From Melampsora larici-populina 98AG31 (Eukaryota > Basidiomycota > Pucciniomycetes > Pucciniales > Melampsoraceae): a stretch of DNA of 64,000 bases. Numbering within the stretch: position 1 is the first letter of the stretch; each line of letters starts with the position of its first letter. Under the pieces are notes generated by a model that saw nothing but the letters and a program-made list of their open reading frames with translations, ran no database searches and was not told the origin of the DNA. The translations under genes were made by a program, and so were the position numbers. This document shows, piece after piece, positions 32,901 through 45,850 of the stretch. The stretch is from assembly GCF_000204055.1 (NCBI RefSeq), contig NW_006768784.1, forward strand, positions 370,624 through 434,623. Direction: 5' to 3'.

Positions 32901-35900
32901 GATTATCCGTGGGCGAAGATAATCGCTAAAGGCCTGGAAGGTAGCGATTGCATGGATAGAGACCACAACATTCGCACAATTCTTCGGGACGTCGGTCCCC
33001 TCTGCAGCAACTAGTCGGATTTTCAATTGCCTAGCCAACAAGGAGGCCGTGCTGCGTCTGGAATCTGATGAAATATTAGGTGAGAAGGAGTACCGATTGG
33101 TTTAGGAAAGCAAAGAACGCTTACCATCTGGCGTACTTGCAACGGCTGTCAAAACTTCGAATCCTTCCAGGCGGCCTAGGGACTCCTGAAGACGTTTGAC
33201 CAATGGTACATACGCAGGGCTGCTGTCAAATGAGCCAATAAAGGCCTTGGACAATAACGCTCGGCGGGTTACGAGGCTTGCTGCGAGGATAAGTGGACGG
33301 ACAAGAGATCGACCTTAGCATGCCTTGATCTAAGAATAGATAGATAAAGCAAAGGGATGATCTTACGTCCGAACGCTCGGGTTTCGGTGGCGTACCGCAA
33401 CAAGCTTCCCACAAGACCACTTTCTGACAACTCGAAGCTCGAAACTGGATTCTCGTGTTGACTGAAGAGCTGTGCAAGTTCCTTCAATAAGGTTGCAGCT
33501 TCATGCTCGGAATCAACAATTGATAAAGATTCGGTGATATTACGAATATGATCCAGCATCGCCTGAGCTTTCAAAGACGCGCTGGTTTCTCCACCAGCAT
33601 ACCTATTCCTCAACTGACGCGCTCGATAGATGGGCTGGTCGCGGGTTCCGGAACTTGAGCTTGAGGAGTAGGCAGCCGCGAAAGCTTGTAACACACCACT
33701 ACGTCTAGAAGACGAAGCCATGGGAACTTGAAGCGATGATGAGATGAGTGAGGATGGTGGATAGTTGTCGATGAGAGCACTGGCTGGCATCGTCGAGTGG
33801 AGGCTGTCCGATTCAGTAGATGAAGCAAGAGATTGATGTGATAACTTGTGCTTAGAGTTGGAGGAGCTCGGTGACGATAGAGATTGATCTGCTAGCCGAT
33901 CCACCTCATGCATCACGCCCTCGCGTCGAAAAAAGAAGTGATAGTCGTCGGGTAACTTGCATAATAGCAAATCAACCATCTGTAGGGCATGAAGTACTAG
34001 AGCCGTCTGATCCCGATTGGCAAGAATCGAGGCTAGAAAGCTGGCCATCGGTATCGGCTTAAGTGTCTTGGACAGGTAATCGGGTTGGTTGAAATACGCG
34101 ATCTTGAGCATTGCCACGAGGGCTTTGACCCGGATTGTCGAGCTAACGCTGGCACCATATACTTCCAATAATGTTGGCAGTAGGAGTGCGTTGAGACGGC
34201 GGACCGTTACTTCTCTGGCGGGTGACTCAAGCAGCTCGATTCGATGTGCGATCATTGCTTCTTTGGTCAACTCCTTAGTCGAAGTAGGTGAGCCATGTGA
34301 AGCAACTAAGCCAAGTACAGAGGAGATATCGGGTTTTATGTCTTCTTCGAGGGCGGGTTCAGGATCTGGCATGGGGACCTCCGATGGGGTCACATCAAGC
34401 GGAGCAGTGGAAGACGGCGCGACTTCCTCTTGTTTGATCGAGATGGACTCTGGCAAGAGTTTTTTGGCGAGCTTAGGGTCGAAGATGCCGTCTGGACACG
34501 ACAAATCGGCTGTCAGAAGCTTGATTAGAGGATTAAACAGAAGATGCACTGACCTTTTGGCAAAGGTGGCAATACTTCTACTATAAGATCAATCGCTTGC
34601 TGGATTTGTCTGTATGGCAAGATTGACCGAAGAACAGAACAAGTCAGCCAAAGTTTTAAATCACGATCAATGCAACACAGACGGGATCCTTACGCTTTGT
34701 CCTTCCGCATCAATGCTTGAGTGATAATTGAAGAATTTTTGGTTAGTTCGGACGCAAGATCGTACTCGTCAGTGAGGTCAGGAGGGAGTTGGCCGACAAG
34801 AATTCCGTAAATCGTGTCAGCAAGGCCAGCATCAAGTAAGTTGATAGCCACTTCGGCACTACTCCGACCGATGTTGGTGAATGACTTGAGGATAGCGGAA
34901 AATATGCTATCGCTGATCTTGGTGCCACCAATCGGAGATAACAAAGAGGTGAGAGCCGTCAAGACATCGGGTGTTAAAAGCTGCTGAAGCTTATCAGGAT
35001 GATGTCGATACGAATCGGTGACACGAGTGATGGCGAGCACAGCTTGCTCGGAGACCCGTTGATCTGAATAGGAGAGCACGTTACGAAGAATTGGAAACAC
35101 CTCTCGAACCATTGGAAAGCTATCAGCTGAGACTGAACAACAACAATTAGCAGCAGCGGTCACTGCAGTACGCTGAACGTTTGTAGAGAAGAAATCGAGA
35201 TATTGTAATAACGCGGTAAGGCCACCTTCACGAACTATCGACGCGGGTAGTTCTTCAGAGATTTTCTCCAGAGTCTATATATGTTGTGGGCCAAAGTTAG
35301 CATGACACTATTCATCCTTGTATACAGAGGATCGTTCACTCGACTCACACTGAGAGACTGTTCGGCCAAGTCGATAAAATTGATCTCGAGAAGCTTCGCG
35401 CACAACACCGGGACTGCACCGTGATGAACGACGGTGTGAGCACTACCCGGGAGAGCTTCCATCAAATTGGCTAAACATCTTGATGCTAGTAACATCTGTT
35501 CTACATCACCACCACCGCTCGAATTACCATATGTGTCATTTCCAACACTGGCAGCCAGTGCAGCTACCAAAGCAACCTCCTCTTCCTCTTCTTCCTCTCC
35601 CTCATCGTCATCATCCTCTCGCGCTCGGTCTCTTCCAGTTTGCCCCTTGAGAATAGCTACCAACTCACGTGCAAAAGAATCGGTCTGAAAGTAACCTGCT
35701 AAGGTATCTTCGGTGCTGACTGCGAGGATTTCAGCGAGTTCTTGCAAAGCTACCAGTCTGTCCGTCGAGGCGTTAGGACCTCTAGCCTTGAGTGAATTGA
35801 GAATATTCTTGAGGCGATTTGTGAATCCTGCCATGATACCACCGAAGCCGCGCAGACTATTGAGGCCGATTGAGTCGAGTCCAGCGAGAGTACCTGTAAA

Positions 35901-37402
35901 AGGACAGAAAACAAGGATGAGTGATAGTGAGAATGATGAAAGAGGGAGTACGTGGGTATCCCTCTTCCACCCTGTTGCTCACCATTGCTGGTATAACCAA
36001 AACCACGAGTACGAGTGGACGCACGATCAAAACCAAACAGCGCTTCACTTGCACGCAGGGCGGCCATCTCAGTCTCATCCATCTCGTCGTCGTCTTCTTC
36101 GTCATGAATCGAAGCATGATCGTGATCGTGGTCCATATCATCGCCATAATCGTCATGAAGGTCGGCGTGATCGTCCTGCAAGTCCTGGTCTTCATGATCA
36201 CTGCCACTTCCTGTATCCCCCTCGTCATCTTGCGAGGCATCGTGGTGTTCATCTTCCATCAGAACTGCGTCGTCAGAGATTGCTAAAGCCGTTTCTTGAA
36301 TTGGGACCGGGCTAGCGACTTCCATTTCAACGTCGTTGTCATTCTTGGAAGAATTGAGAGTTGTCGAGGTGGGATGAAGTAACGAAGCAGAGTTCGAAGT
36401 GGAGGCCATCGGAGAAGGGTGAGAAGCTGAGTGAGCTTTTTCTTTCAGGGCGGTCACAGTGGTACCGAGACTGGACTTCCTGGATCGACCTTTACGAGGC
36501 ATTGTTTCGTTGAAAGGAGAGGATGCGCGAGGGGTAGGTTGCTTTCCCTTACCCTTTTCGGAAGTCGAAGCGGACTGGGTGATTGAAGTGAGAGATGATC
36601 GATTGCGAAGGTTGTAAGTCGAAGGTGTTTGTAGATGATTGTCAGTTGTGGTTGATTTCGAAAGGGTGGCGCGGGATCGTTTGAGACAGGGCTTCGGACT
36701 AGATAAATTGCGGTTTGGAGAAGAAGAAAGCGATCGGGCCCGACGTTTGCCAGATGCAATGGAGCTACGAGTATATGAAAAGATGAAGATGGGAAGGGAA
36801 GGTCAAGATGAGTAATTTGATAGAAGAGAAGTAAGTAGAGAGTAAAAAATGACCTTGTAGTTGGATTCGCCACTGCACCGGTTGTTGGAGAATGCGGTTG
36901 AGGATAGAACGAGGTTGAGGTTGAACTTAAAGCCGATTGTTTGATATCTGGGTTGAAGTGATCGGGATGAGATTCAATTGGGGTAGTGGTGATCGAAGAG
37001 TGGGTGGTTGGAGAGAGATGAAGCTGAAGAGGAGCTTAGATAGGAATGAGAAGTGAAGCAAAGGTGGTGTAAGATAGGTAAAGAGAGTAGCAAGTTTAGA
37101 TAAGAGAAGGAGAGATGCGAGGAAAGTGTCAAGGATTACGGATTACGATAGAAGGCTCTTATCTTCTGAGGTAAGAAGAATCACCTCAATCCGACGAAGA
37201 TGACAATCGGTAAAGAGGAAAGTCACTGACCTGTGGAGAAGTTGTTTTTGGTGGTAAAACTATTAGTAATCGAATTCTGCTTGACTTGAATTTCTTCGGA
37301 TTCGATACTTTGGTCTTGTTGGAGATGAAGGTGATTATCGATGTTGCTAATGAGATTGCTAGGATTGGTTTCGATTGAGTTGTTAATCGAAGTTGAATCC
37401 AT
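29958..37402 (-). CDS. UFD4: HECT-type E3 ubiquitin ligase, UFD4/TRIP12 family
   Basis: Builds ubiquitin chains on substrates of the ubiquitin-fusion-degradation and N-degron pathways. Fifteen exons in consistent phase run from Met at 37402-37400 (exons 37402-37231, 37034-36854, 36764-35983 and so on) to a TAA at 29958-29960, about 2,102 aa. Order: Ser/Thr-rich and basic N-terminus, Asp/Glu/His-rich tract, armadillo-like repeats (about 400-800: [55 protein letters not shown]), a low-complexity middle, then the HECT domain ([47 protein letters not shown]-like [13 protein letters not shown]). The C-lobe has [18 protein letters not shown], then LPSVMTCVN with the catalytic Cys at about 2069, and YLKLPEYSS. 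The intron after exon 9 has a GC donor (GCAAGT at 31698). Length and architecture are normal; an intact host gene. Confidence 0.93.
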
Positions 37403-38269
37403 CAGTTGTAGGTCTTGATCACGTCGAAGGATGCCATCGATCGCATCAGATGAGATTGGATTGTACTATGATGAATTGTTTGAAGCAAACAGGATGACTG
37501 GTTGGTAAAGAGCTGGTGAAGTCAATCAACCCAAAATCTCAACTTTAAAGGGTAAAATCAAAACTGTCAATCTATGTGTAAATCAAAACCCTTTGATCAC
37601 TCCAAAACCTCCAATTTCTCTTCTCATCTTCTCGTCGTCATCATCACCACCAATTTATCAGAGTACTCTGACTACAGACAGACAACCTCAATCCTTTGAT
37701 CATTCAATCTTTCTTGAATTCGAGCTAGTCTCGCTTTGAAATCACTTTGAACAATCTCGTATGTACATCAGTCAACTTTTACTCGTCACTTCAGCAAAAG
37801 TAGATTCAACTGCACACTTAAAAGAGTGGATGCAGCGATTGTAAAACTCTAGAATCCACAAAAAGAGAAGGCATCTTCAAGTAGATGATGTACATAAAAA
37901 AATGCTGAACAAGGGTTTTGGTTGAGATTGAGCTGCAACAACTTGGAATTGTAAAGAGGGACAAAGCGGAAAGGAATGCTAAGTTTGTGGTTCCAAGTGA
38001 TTGAAAAGATATGAGTAAAGATTCTCCAAGTTCCAACGAAGGAAGTGATTTCAATTAATGAGCCGCAGATGACTCCATCTTCGACATGGATCCATAGAGG
38101 GGCGGTGGAAGACATTTCTCCAACACGACTTTAACCTTACTTGACCAGAAAGCAGAATTAAGGCCAGGACCATGAATTCCATTGCAAGAGCTCTTGCCAA
38201 ACCAGGACATCACCCTTTATTCCCCATTGTCCAACAGGCGCACAACTCAAACCCACAATCACATTGAAA
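37403..38269. other. Upstream region of the HECT ligase gene
   Basis: Contains the presumed promoter and 5' leader (pyrimidine-rich on the + strand at 37600-37700). I see no further gene. Confidence 0.45.
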
Positions 38270-38990
38270 CATCTTGCACCAAATCTCTCAACATGAATTG
38301 GGGAAAGAATTCAATGATTTCTCTACACAATTGCCAATTGACCTAATCACCCCTCTCATCAGACCAGAAAACTACTCCGCCATCACACAAGCAGACAACA
38401 ACTTAGCCATAGAAGGCAGAAAGCTCTTCCGGCACTCAAAGGAACACTTACTGGTATACAGACGGCTCACAAACACCAGCTAAGAACACAGGTGCTGCTG
38501 CTTGGTACATCAATACTAACAAGTTCATTGCCCAACACTTAGGCAAAGCACATCTACATGGCATCTACAAAGCCGAATACAAGGGTGTACAACGGGGCTC
38601 ATCATTGCACTAGAAACAGCAAGCGCACAAACTACAAAAATCTCCATCATCCTGGATAACCAACCGGTAATCAAAGACTCACAGAACTCTCCAACCACTG
38701 TTGCCTTGCTGATGAATTGGAAGGAAACCTTCAAGATCCTCAAATACCTTACATGCGCGTTCACTAATGCAAGGGTTACAATCAGGTGGTGTCCGGGTCA
38801 CCAAGGTGTAACAGGTAACAAAAATGTAGACAAAGCAGCTAATAGCTTGGCGAAGCATAATTTGCCAAGCACATTCACTTCAACCCCAACCCTTGCAGGT
38901 TTCACCACAGCAAATTCAAAACATGAACAAAGCTCAACAAAAACAATTTCTCCCCAGATGACATCAAATGACTAGGACAACAACCATTAC
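38270..38990 (+). pseudogene. RNase H domain relic of a non-LTR (LINE) retrotransposon
   Basis: Across shifting frames one reads YTDGSQTPAKNTGAAAWYIN at about 38457 (first catalytic Asp), HGIYKAEYKGV (Glu), then IILDNQPVIKDSQNSPTTVA (Asp), and VTIRWCPGHQGVTGNKNVDK (the His/Asp end of the domain) at 38776-38838. That is the RNase H order seen at the end of fungal LINE ORF2. At least two frameshifts break it and no reverse transcriptase is attached. Confidence 0.7.
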
Positions 38991-39683
38991 CCAAACAAGA
39001 CCCCAAAGCCCTTATCAACCTCAAAAGCACAAAAGCTCAACAATCACATAACTATGATCCAATCATGTCTATCTCAACTGATACCTATTCAGACATAACC
39101 AAAGTTTTCACCCAATGTGCAACTGCCAACAGGGAGTCAAAACTATTGATCATTTTCCTTTTTTTAAAAAAATGAGTATATGCAAAGTGAAATACCTGGC
39201 CTAGGGCATAAAAACACACTGTAGTAGACAAGTTTGAAGCTAGACAAATGATGTCAAGCACAAGTAGTGACTGGGTGGAGGGACACATTGTAGTTTCCAG
39301 CACATGACAATTTGAGAAACAGAAAAGAGAAAGATAGAAAAATAAGTGGAAAGAAATAAGTTCAAATGACAATGACATCTACGCATGCGGCATTGGGAGG
39401 TAGCTATTCAGTAGTGGTTCAAGGATTAAGTGTTGACTAAAATTTGGCAGAATCTCTCTACAGCAGATGGCCAGTGCCGAGGAACACTCTCAGGCACCAG
39501 GGCAATGTCCCTGTTGGTCTCAAAGACATTTTTTAGTCAAAGGTGGTGGTTGACAGACAATACTTTTTAGATAATGATTTTTTTCAATCATGACATCATA
39601 ATTGAATGTGTTTATATTTCACTTATAAAGTTTTTCATTATACTTGACTTTAGCTTACTTCTACAAATCCTTCTGTCAGGGGA
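38991..39683. other. Spacer without recognisable gene
   Basis: AT-rich DNA between retroelement relics. Nothing identifiable. Confidence 0.4.
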
Positions 39684-39905
39684 CTGAGAGGTGCGCATGG
39701 TCAGTACACACAAGTGAGACAACAATAAGAGCAAAATGGAAAAGTAGAGGAAGGTGAGCAAGTGATGTATGGAATCGGTGATGGATTGCAATGCATACCT
39801 GAGAGGTGTGCACAATCAGTACACACAAGTGAGACAACAATAAGAGCAAAATGGACAAGTAGAGGAAGGCGAGCAATTGATATGTATGGAATTGGTGAGG
39901 AAACA
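39684..39905. repeat. 115-bp tandem duplication
   Basis: CTGAGAGGTGYGCA...AGTACACACAAGTGAGACAACAATAAGAGC... occurs at 39684 and again at 39799, about 93% alike. No coding function seen. Confidence 0.88.
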
Positions 39906-40398
39906 ACAATGAGAGTGAACAAAGGTACAGTATATATATGTAGTGAGATGTACAAGGTAAGTGTTGTATCTAGCCAAACCGGATGCCCATATGTCCCTGC
40001 CTAGTCAGCCTTGCTGATCTAGGTCACGCCCTGAATGATTTACTGGTCCAATCAAGACAAGGTTTGACTGATTGAGATGAGCTGTTGGATATGAAAAGGG
40101 CCAAGGGAGTAAGTGCCCTGGCAGCGGACCAAACATGTTTGTTCTGACACCCCCCCATCCAATGCACAGGGTGCCTCACAAAGAAAGAGTAGCAAAGCAG
40201 AGAGAAAGAAAAAAAGATAAAAGAGAAACCAGCATGCATCCTGATCACATGTGATCCTGATCACATGTGATCAATGGTTGGAGCAGCTTGAAAGAAAAAA
40301 AAATTGACACCACAAGATGACACGCACTCTGGCTCCTCATAGCCGTCATAATGCAAAGAGAGAAAATAACAGAAACACAATCAGGACACAAGTAGCCA

Positions 40399-43300
40399 TC
40401 ATTTCGCCTCAGTTACTTCACAGGGTCCTATTCCCATAAGAGCACAAAAACAAGCCATCTTGACGCGGTCTAGAGCCTTGGTGAAAATATCAGCAGCCAT
40501 GTCAGCAGTAGGGCAGTATGGAATGGTGATGAATCCTAGGGAGACTTGGTTGCAAATCAAGTGAAAGTGAGCCTTGATATGCTTGGTATTGGCACAGAAA
40601 CCGTCAGATTTGGACAAGGCAATGGCGGCTTGGTTGTCGCAGTAGAGAGTGACTGGTTTGGGTTTGGTGGGTGGTACAATGGACTGAAACAAGCGTTGGA
40701 GCCAAAGGGCTTCCTTACCGGCGTTGAGGAGGCCGCAATACTCCGCCTCAGTTGAGGAAGATGCAACAGAGACCTGCTTCTTGGCGCGCCAGGATATGGA
40801 GCCACGGCAGATGACAAAGGTGTATCCACACATGCTTCCGCGAGAGAATCAACAGGCAGCCCAATTGGAGTTGCTGTAGCCAATGATGTTGAGAGGAGAG
40901 GCGGTACGTTGAAAGGTGATACCAACATGGCAAGTTCCGGAAAGGTACCTGAGCACATGTTTTGCTGCCATCCAGTGGGTAATGCCAGGGTTTTTGAGGA
41001 ACTGACCCAGGACACTACATGGGTAGGCAAGCTTGGGACGAGTGCACTGAGCAAGGTAGCCCAAGCACCCAACAATGCCACAGTAAGATACGCTGAGAGC
41101 GGTGAATTTGTCAATCTTGGATTGCGTGGCAGGAATGAGGTGAGTGTCAGGAACCAAAGGTGTTGAGACAGATTTGCAGTTGTTCATGCCAAAGAGGTCC
41201 AGGAGGGATTTGATGTAGCAATTTTGATTGAGTGAAATTGAATCCGGGGTACGAGTGATCCTCATGGCAAGAAGGAAGTGAGCAGCTCCATGGTCAACCA
41301 TCTTGAATTCTTTCTTGATGGCATCCTTGAACCAGCTTATGTTCTTGCCGAATACAGCGACATTGTCAACATGGATGAAGACAAAGCAGGGATCGACTGG
41401 CTTGGGACAAATGAAGAGACACAGGTCATGTTGGCTTACCACAAACCCCATGGAAAACATCCAGACCTTGATGTGGTGATACCAACAGTCGGTGTGGAAA
41501 TCAAAACATGTCTACTTTTCATATTTTCTAAAAACCTCATTTTCTTTTTGAAACTCAAAGTTTTCTTTTATTGAAGATCATCTTTAACATCATAGTTTAA
41601 TTCTACATTTTATCTTCAAGATCATTTTTTATAAACTCGGTTTTTTTCATTTTTTTCATTTTGGATCAATTTTAATATACACAAATCAATTTACAATCAG
41701 GTTATTACAATTCAGTTTCAAACAATTCCTTAAGTTTATTTTATTTTATTTCAAGATACACAATCAGAAAACATCTTAAGATATTATAATCAAAAGAGAA
41801 AAGACAACATTAAATAAAATAGAAGAAATACATAGCAACAATTAATTAAATTAAATCAAAATTAAATTGAAGCAACTTAGCTAGTACAAGAGAAACTGGA
41901 AAGAAACACAGATGCGAAATCACTTACAAATCATAATTGAAAGATCCATCAAAAGAAGCTTAAAATTGAATCAAAGGAAAAGGAAGATTGGTTGATTAGA
42001 GTGAGAGAAAGTGCCGAGAAGTTACTAAAATCAACTTAATTAAACAAGTCTATTACATCAAGAAGAACAATGATGCAATCTATTTGGAGTTAATTTGAAT
42101 TAATAAACAAATTCAATTACCTACTAAATTAATTAGTAATAGATCAAATTACATATCAAATCAATGAATTCAAATTATTAAATTAAATAGAAAAGTTGAA
42201 AGGAATCAAATGAAAGTGACAAATCAAAATGAAAGAGAACAAACAGATGAGTAAAGAAAGAATAGGAAGTGACATGAGAAAGGAACTTACATACAAATTG
42301 AAATATGTAATAGGGGTTGCGGGAGAGGAAAGTAGTGTGTGAAAGCGTCAATCTTATGTAAATTGGGGGGATAGGAGACTAAATTTGCTAGACAGTGTGA
42401 TAGTGCGAATAGGGAGATGAAAGGTATATAAGGAGGGGGTCTGGAGGCGAAATTTGGGGAGTTTTAATTGTCCAATTGTCCAATTTGTCCAAGTGTGTGT
42501 GTGGGTGCTTATTGAGTAGTTTTTTGTTAGTGTTTATTTCAAAGTGTCCTTTAAAAGTATTAGACTTTTAAAAGTGTTATTTCTTAGTTTTAAAGTCTGA
42601 ACAAAGAAAGAGTCTGTGTTAACTATCTAGGAAAGATAGTAATCAAATAGTAGTATTTGTGTTGTGTCTCAAGTTTTAGCGTAGTTCTTATTTTTTTGGT
42701 GGCTTTTTTTTGGGCAAATAAACTTCAATCATCTCAGCTCTATCTTTAGAAGTTTATTTGCCTTCTATCCTCATCACCATCATCAGTCTTTTAATTTTTT
42801 TAGTCTTCTTTCATGATCTTAGTGTTGGAACTTTTTTGAAAGTCATTGGACTGTGAAGCACAAGTAATTATTTGTGTAGTGTTGTTTTATACTTTCTTCA
42901 ACCCTGGTCTATTCACTTTAAGTGTCTAGAAGCCTCTGGTGACCACTCAGTACTGTCTTTGGACAAGTCAGAGCTATTTCGGACCTAGGTTTGGTACTGA
43001 TTTATCAGTAGAAAGGATAAAATAACATTATTACAGGTGTTGATTGTGTGTAGCAGGAAGATTTGTCTAGAATTGTGCTCCTCTGCTCTGAACTTAGAGA
43101 TTTCTAAAGGTTGAGGGCAGCTTAACTGCACCTGTTGTACTTCCATTCTCTCCGGCGGTACTTCATCCCCTCACCGGCTCAGCCTACGCTACACTGCGTA
43201 GGAGTTCTACATCGGGGGATTGTTTGAGGCCATAAAGGGTTCTGTGAAGACAGAACTTACAACCAGTTGAGTTTGGGATTCCAGGAGGTGGATCCATATA

Positions 43301-44266
43301 GATTTCCTCTTCAAGGATACCATTCAAGAAGGCCATGACAATGTCAAGCTGATCAAATTCCCAGCCAAAATAGCAAGCCAACACAATGAGGAGCCTGAGA
43401 GCCCCAAGCCATCCGGTCAGTGCATAAGTGTCACCGAAGTCAAGACCGGGAATCTGCAAGAAGCGTTTTGCAACAAAGCGGGCCTTGAATCGGTCAATCC
43501 AGCCGTCGGATTTGTAGTTCACCTTGAATACCCATTTTGATGTGATTGAGTGCTTGCCAGGAGGGAGGTCTACAAGTGTCCAGGTCTTACATTCATCAAG
43601 TGACTGGAGTTCTTGATCCATGGCTTGCTTCCACTGGTGACAGTTGACAGATGCCAAGGCTTGTTGGTAGGTTAAGGGTTCGCCGGGAGGAATAATTTCT
43701 GTGTTGAAGGCTAGAGCACCAAACTCGTTGTATTGTTCCAGAGGGTGACAATCACAGACAGGACGGGAGGGAGGACTGGAAGGAGCCACAGTTGAAGGCT
43801 GAGACCTGGCTGTCTTGTAGGCAGACGAGTCAGTGACTGGTGAGGCGGAAGGAGGGACCTCAGCTGGAGGAGGAGGACCAAGATGGAGAACGAGGTGTTG
43901 AGAAGCCTTAGGGGTCTTAGGTGATGGAGAGGCATCATCTTCAAAGAGTTCAGATATGGAATTAAGATCCAGGGAATGTTGGAGGGAGGAGAAGGGGAAG
44001 GAGTTCTCATCAAAGGATACATTGTGTGATATTGTAATTGACATAGTTGATGGGTTGATAACACAGAAGTTTTGTGTCCCTTTGCAGAACCCAAGAAGAA
44101 TGCACCAAAGTGCAGTCGGGGCAAACTTGCCTTCTCTTTTGTGTTTTGGCAGGTGAACAAAGGCAGCACAACCAAACGTTCTGATATGGTCGTAGGAGGC
44201 GACTTGTCCATGCCAAAGCTTGTACGGTGTGGAGAAATTGATGGACTTGCTCGGTGTGGTGATCAA
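40399..44266 (-). pseudogene. Ty1/copia polyprotein remnant (integrase C-terminus, RT, RNase H), split
   Basis: Upstream part (44266-43212): integrase C-terminal sequence (STPYKLWHGQVASYDHIRTFG), a Pro/Ser-rich linker, then the copia RT start (WVFKVNYKSDGWIDRFKARF, GWEFDQLDIVMAFLNGILEE, LYGLKQSP). Downstream part (41471-40399): the rest of RT (SMGFVVSQHDLCLFI), chromodomain-free RNase H (VASSSTEAEYCGLLNAGKEA, LYCDNQAAIALSK, NTKHIKAHFHLI). The usual RT YVDD box reads HVDN here (FIHVDNVAVFGKN), so a catalytic Asp is lost. The 5' half (Gag, protease, integrase core) is missing. The copy is interrupted by an insertion at 41472-43211 and by a frameshift near 40840. Confidence 0.85.
41472..43211 (-). 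mobile_element. 1.74-kb non-coding insertion inside the copia RT, possible solo LTR
   Basis: Copia RT reads up to LKQSP at about 43213 and resumes with VWMFSMGFVV at about 41470. Read on the minus strand, the intervening DNA starts TGTAGAACTCC and ends CACCACA, and its extreme ends are GATGT and ACATC. It is AT-rich with purine/pyrimidine-biased stretches and no open frame, which suits a solo LTR. I cannot find a clean target duplication, so the class is open. Confidence 0.6.
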
Positions 44267-45850
44267 TTTATGGGATCAATCAAAAAATTCATTATTAGCA
44301 GTTTACCAGTTTACCAGAAAGGTTTAGCAGGGAAGAACATTTGAAGTGGAGGTTTTTAGATCAATTGAAGCTCCTATGGGCTTATGTATTGGTCATTGGG
44401 TTAACATTACATCATTTTATTTCACATTACTTATTAAGATTATTAAAGTTCATTCACAAACTTCTTACAAACAGAAAGAAAGAAAAACATAAGAAAAATT
44501 CAAAAATATAGGTATGAAGGCTTGGAAATGGTTTTTAGGGTAGTAAGGTTAGAATATGAAAGAACAACATTATATTATACTGTAACAATTTCAATCTTGA
44601 AGGTAGATAAGGAGAAATAGAAGTTATTAGGAAAAAGGTATTTTTTCAAAGTTGGTAAACAAGGGGTATGCGTGTAGTTTGCATATGTAATGGTGATAAT
44701 AGTGGAATTTAAGGTTGCCAAGAGGATTTTCCGGGATTTTTAAGGTTATAGAAGATGATGACATGTTACATGAGCAAGAAAACAAGCGTAGCAGCTGTGA
44801 AAAGTGAAGAAAATGGGTGAATTTTGTCAAAAATGAAGGTTTTCAGCTAATTACATATGTTAAATGACGTCGGATTAGGTTGGTAAATAGCGCATTCAAC
44901 GCAGAGGAGTGGGTTACATAATGGTCAAACTTTAAATCACTAGTAGCGGAGGTTTATGAAGAAAGCTACAAGGCAAATAAGAAATTGGTGTGAATCTCGA
45001 ATTTACAGTCACAAGTCAACATGTAACACTAAAACCTTAACTTCACAGCTCAATATCTTACTCATAACTCATTGGAAATAGGTCATATGGGGGTGATAAA
45101 TGATCAGTATTACGAGGGCTACCAGATGCACCTTAGTAATCCAAAATTGGACCTCATCTGAAAAAATTTGTAATCTCAAAATCTGGTTTTCAGCTAGTTT
45201 ACCAGGAAAAAATCACCTGTATTCATCATAGGAAGTGCTGTACATCATATTATTGTGTCTTTGATCACGTTTAGCTGTGAAAATGACATGATTTAGTAAC
45301 AAGATCATTAAATTACGTCATTATAGGGTTTTTGGGGATTTTTGGGCGGATTTGATCGGTTTTGAGGCTGTTGACCATTGTAAGAGTTGTAACACATTGT
45401 TATATATACTCTGGGATGATTTTGGGATTGTTTTCCCCCTTTTTTCTTTATCATTTACAACATTATAATTTTGTTTATCATCATAAACTTATTTTAATAG
45501 TACCTGGTCACTTAAATACACCCTTTATTACAGCTATAAAGAGAAATTTACTTCAGTGTTATAGTCAAAAAGACTTATTGGGAATAATATCAAAAATATA
45601 TTGCTTTATTTTCTTAGTTATCATATTAGAATGACACTATAGCAGTGCTGAGAGTAATTATAAGTGTGCCTTTGAGATCAAATCTGTGTGCTTTTGATCC
45701 TTTTAAGATACTTTTCTCTGGTGCCTTATTGGTACTCAATTCAACAGAGTTCCCCTTTCTGATTGTCTTTTTTTATGAGGGCAGTCTTTAGACATCTTCT
45801 ACTAGTCTATTTTATAGTAGATTATCCCCTTCAAGCTCTGCATAACCCTT
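44267..45850. other. AT-rich spacer, probable decayed retroelement sequence
   Basis: No coding region recognised. Low GC and the position next to copia suggest old mobile DNA, but nothing identifies it. Confidence 0.4.

Noticed and set aside
35467..36315. Open frames opposite the HECT ligase exons
   Set aside because: Antisense shadows of the Asp/Glu/Ser-rich coding exons of the ligase.
38274..38975. RNase H frames as a host RNase H gene
   Set aside because: Frameshifted, lacking an N-terminal domain, and ordered like a LINE ORF2 tail.
40240..40275. GATCACATGTGATC pair as part of the KDZ private repeat family
   Set aside because: It lacks the TTCAC/GTGAA flanks and is an isolated pair outside the element.
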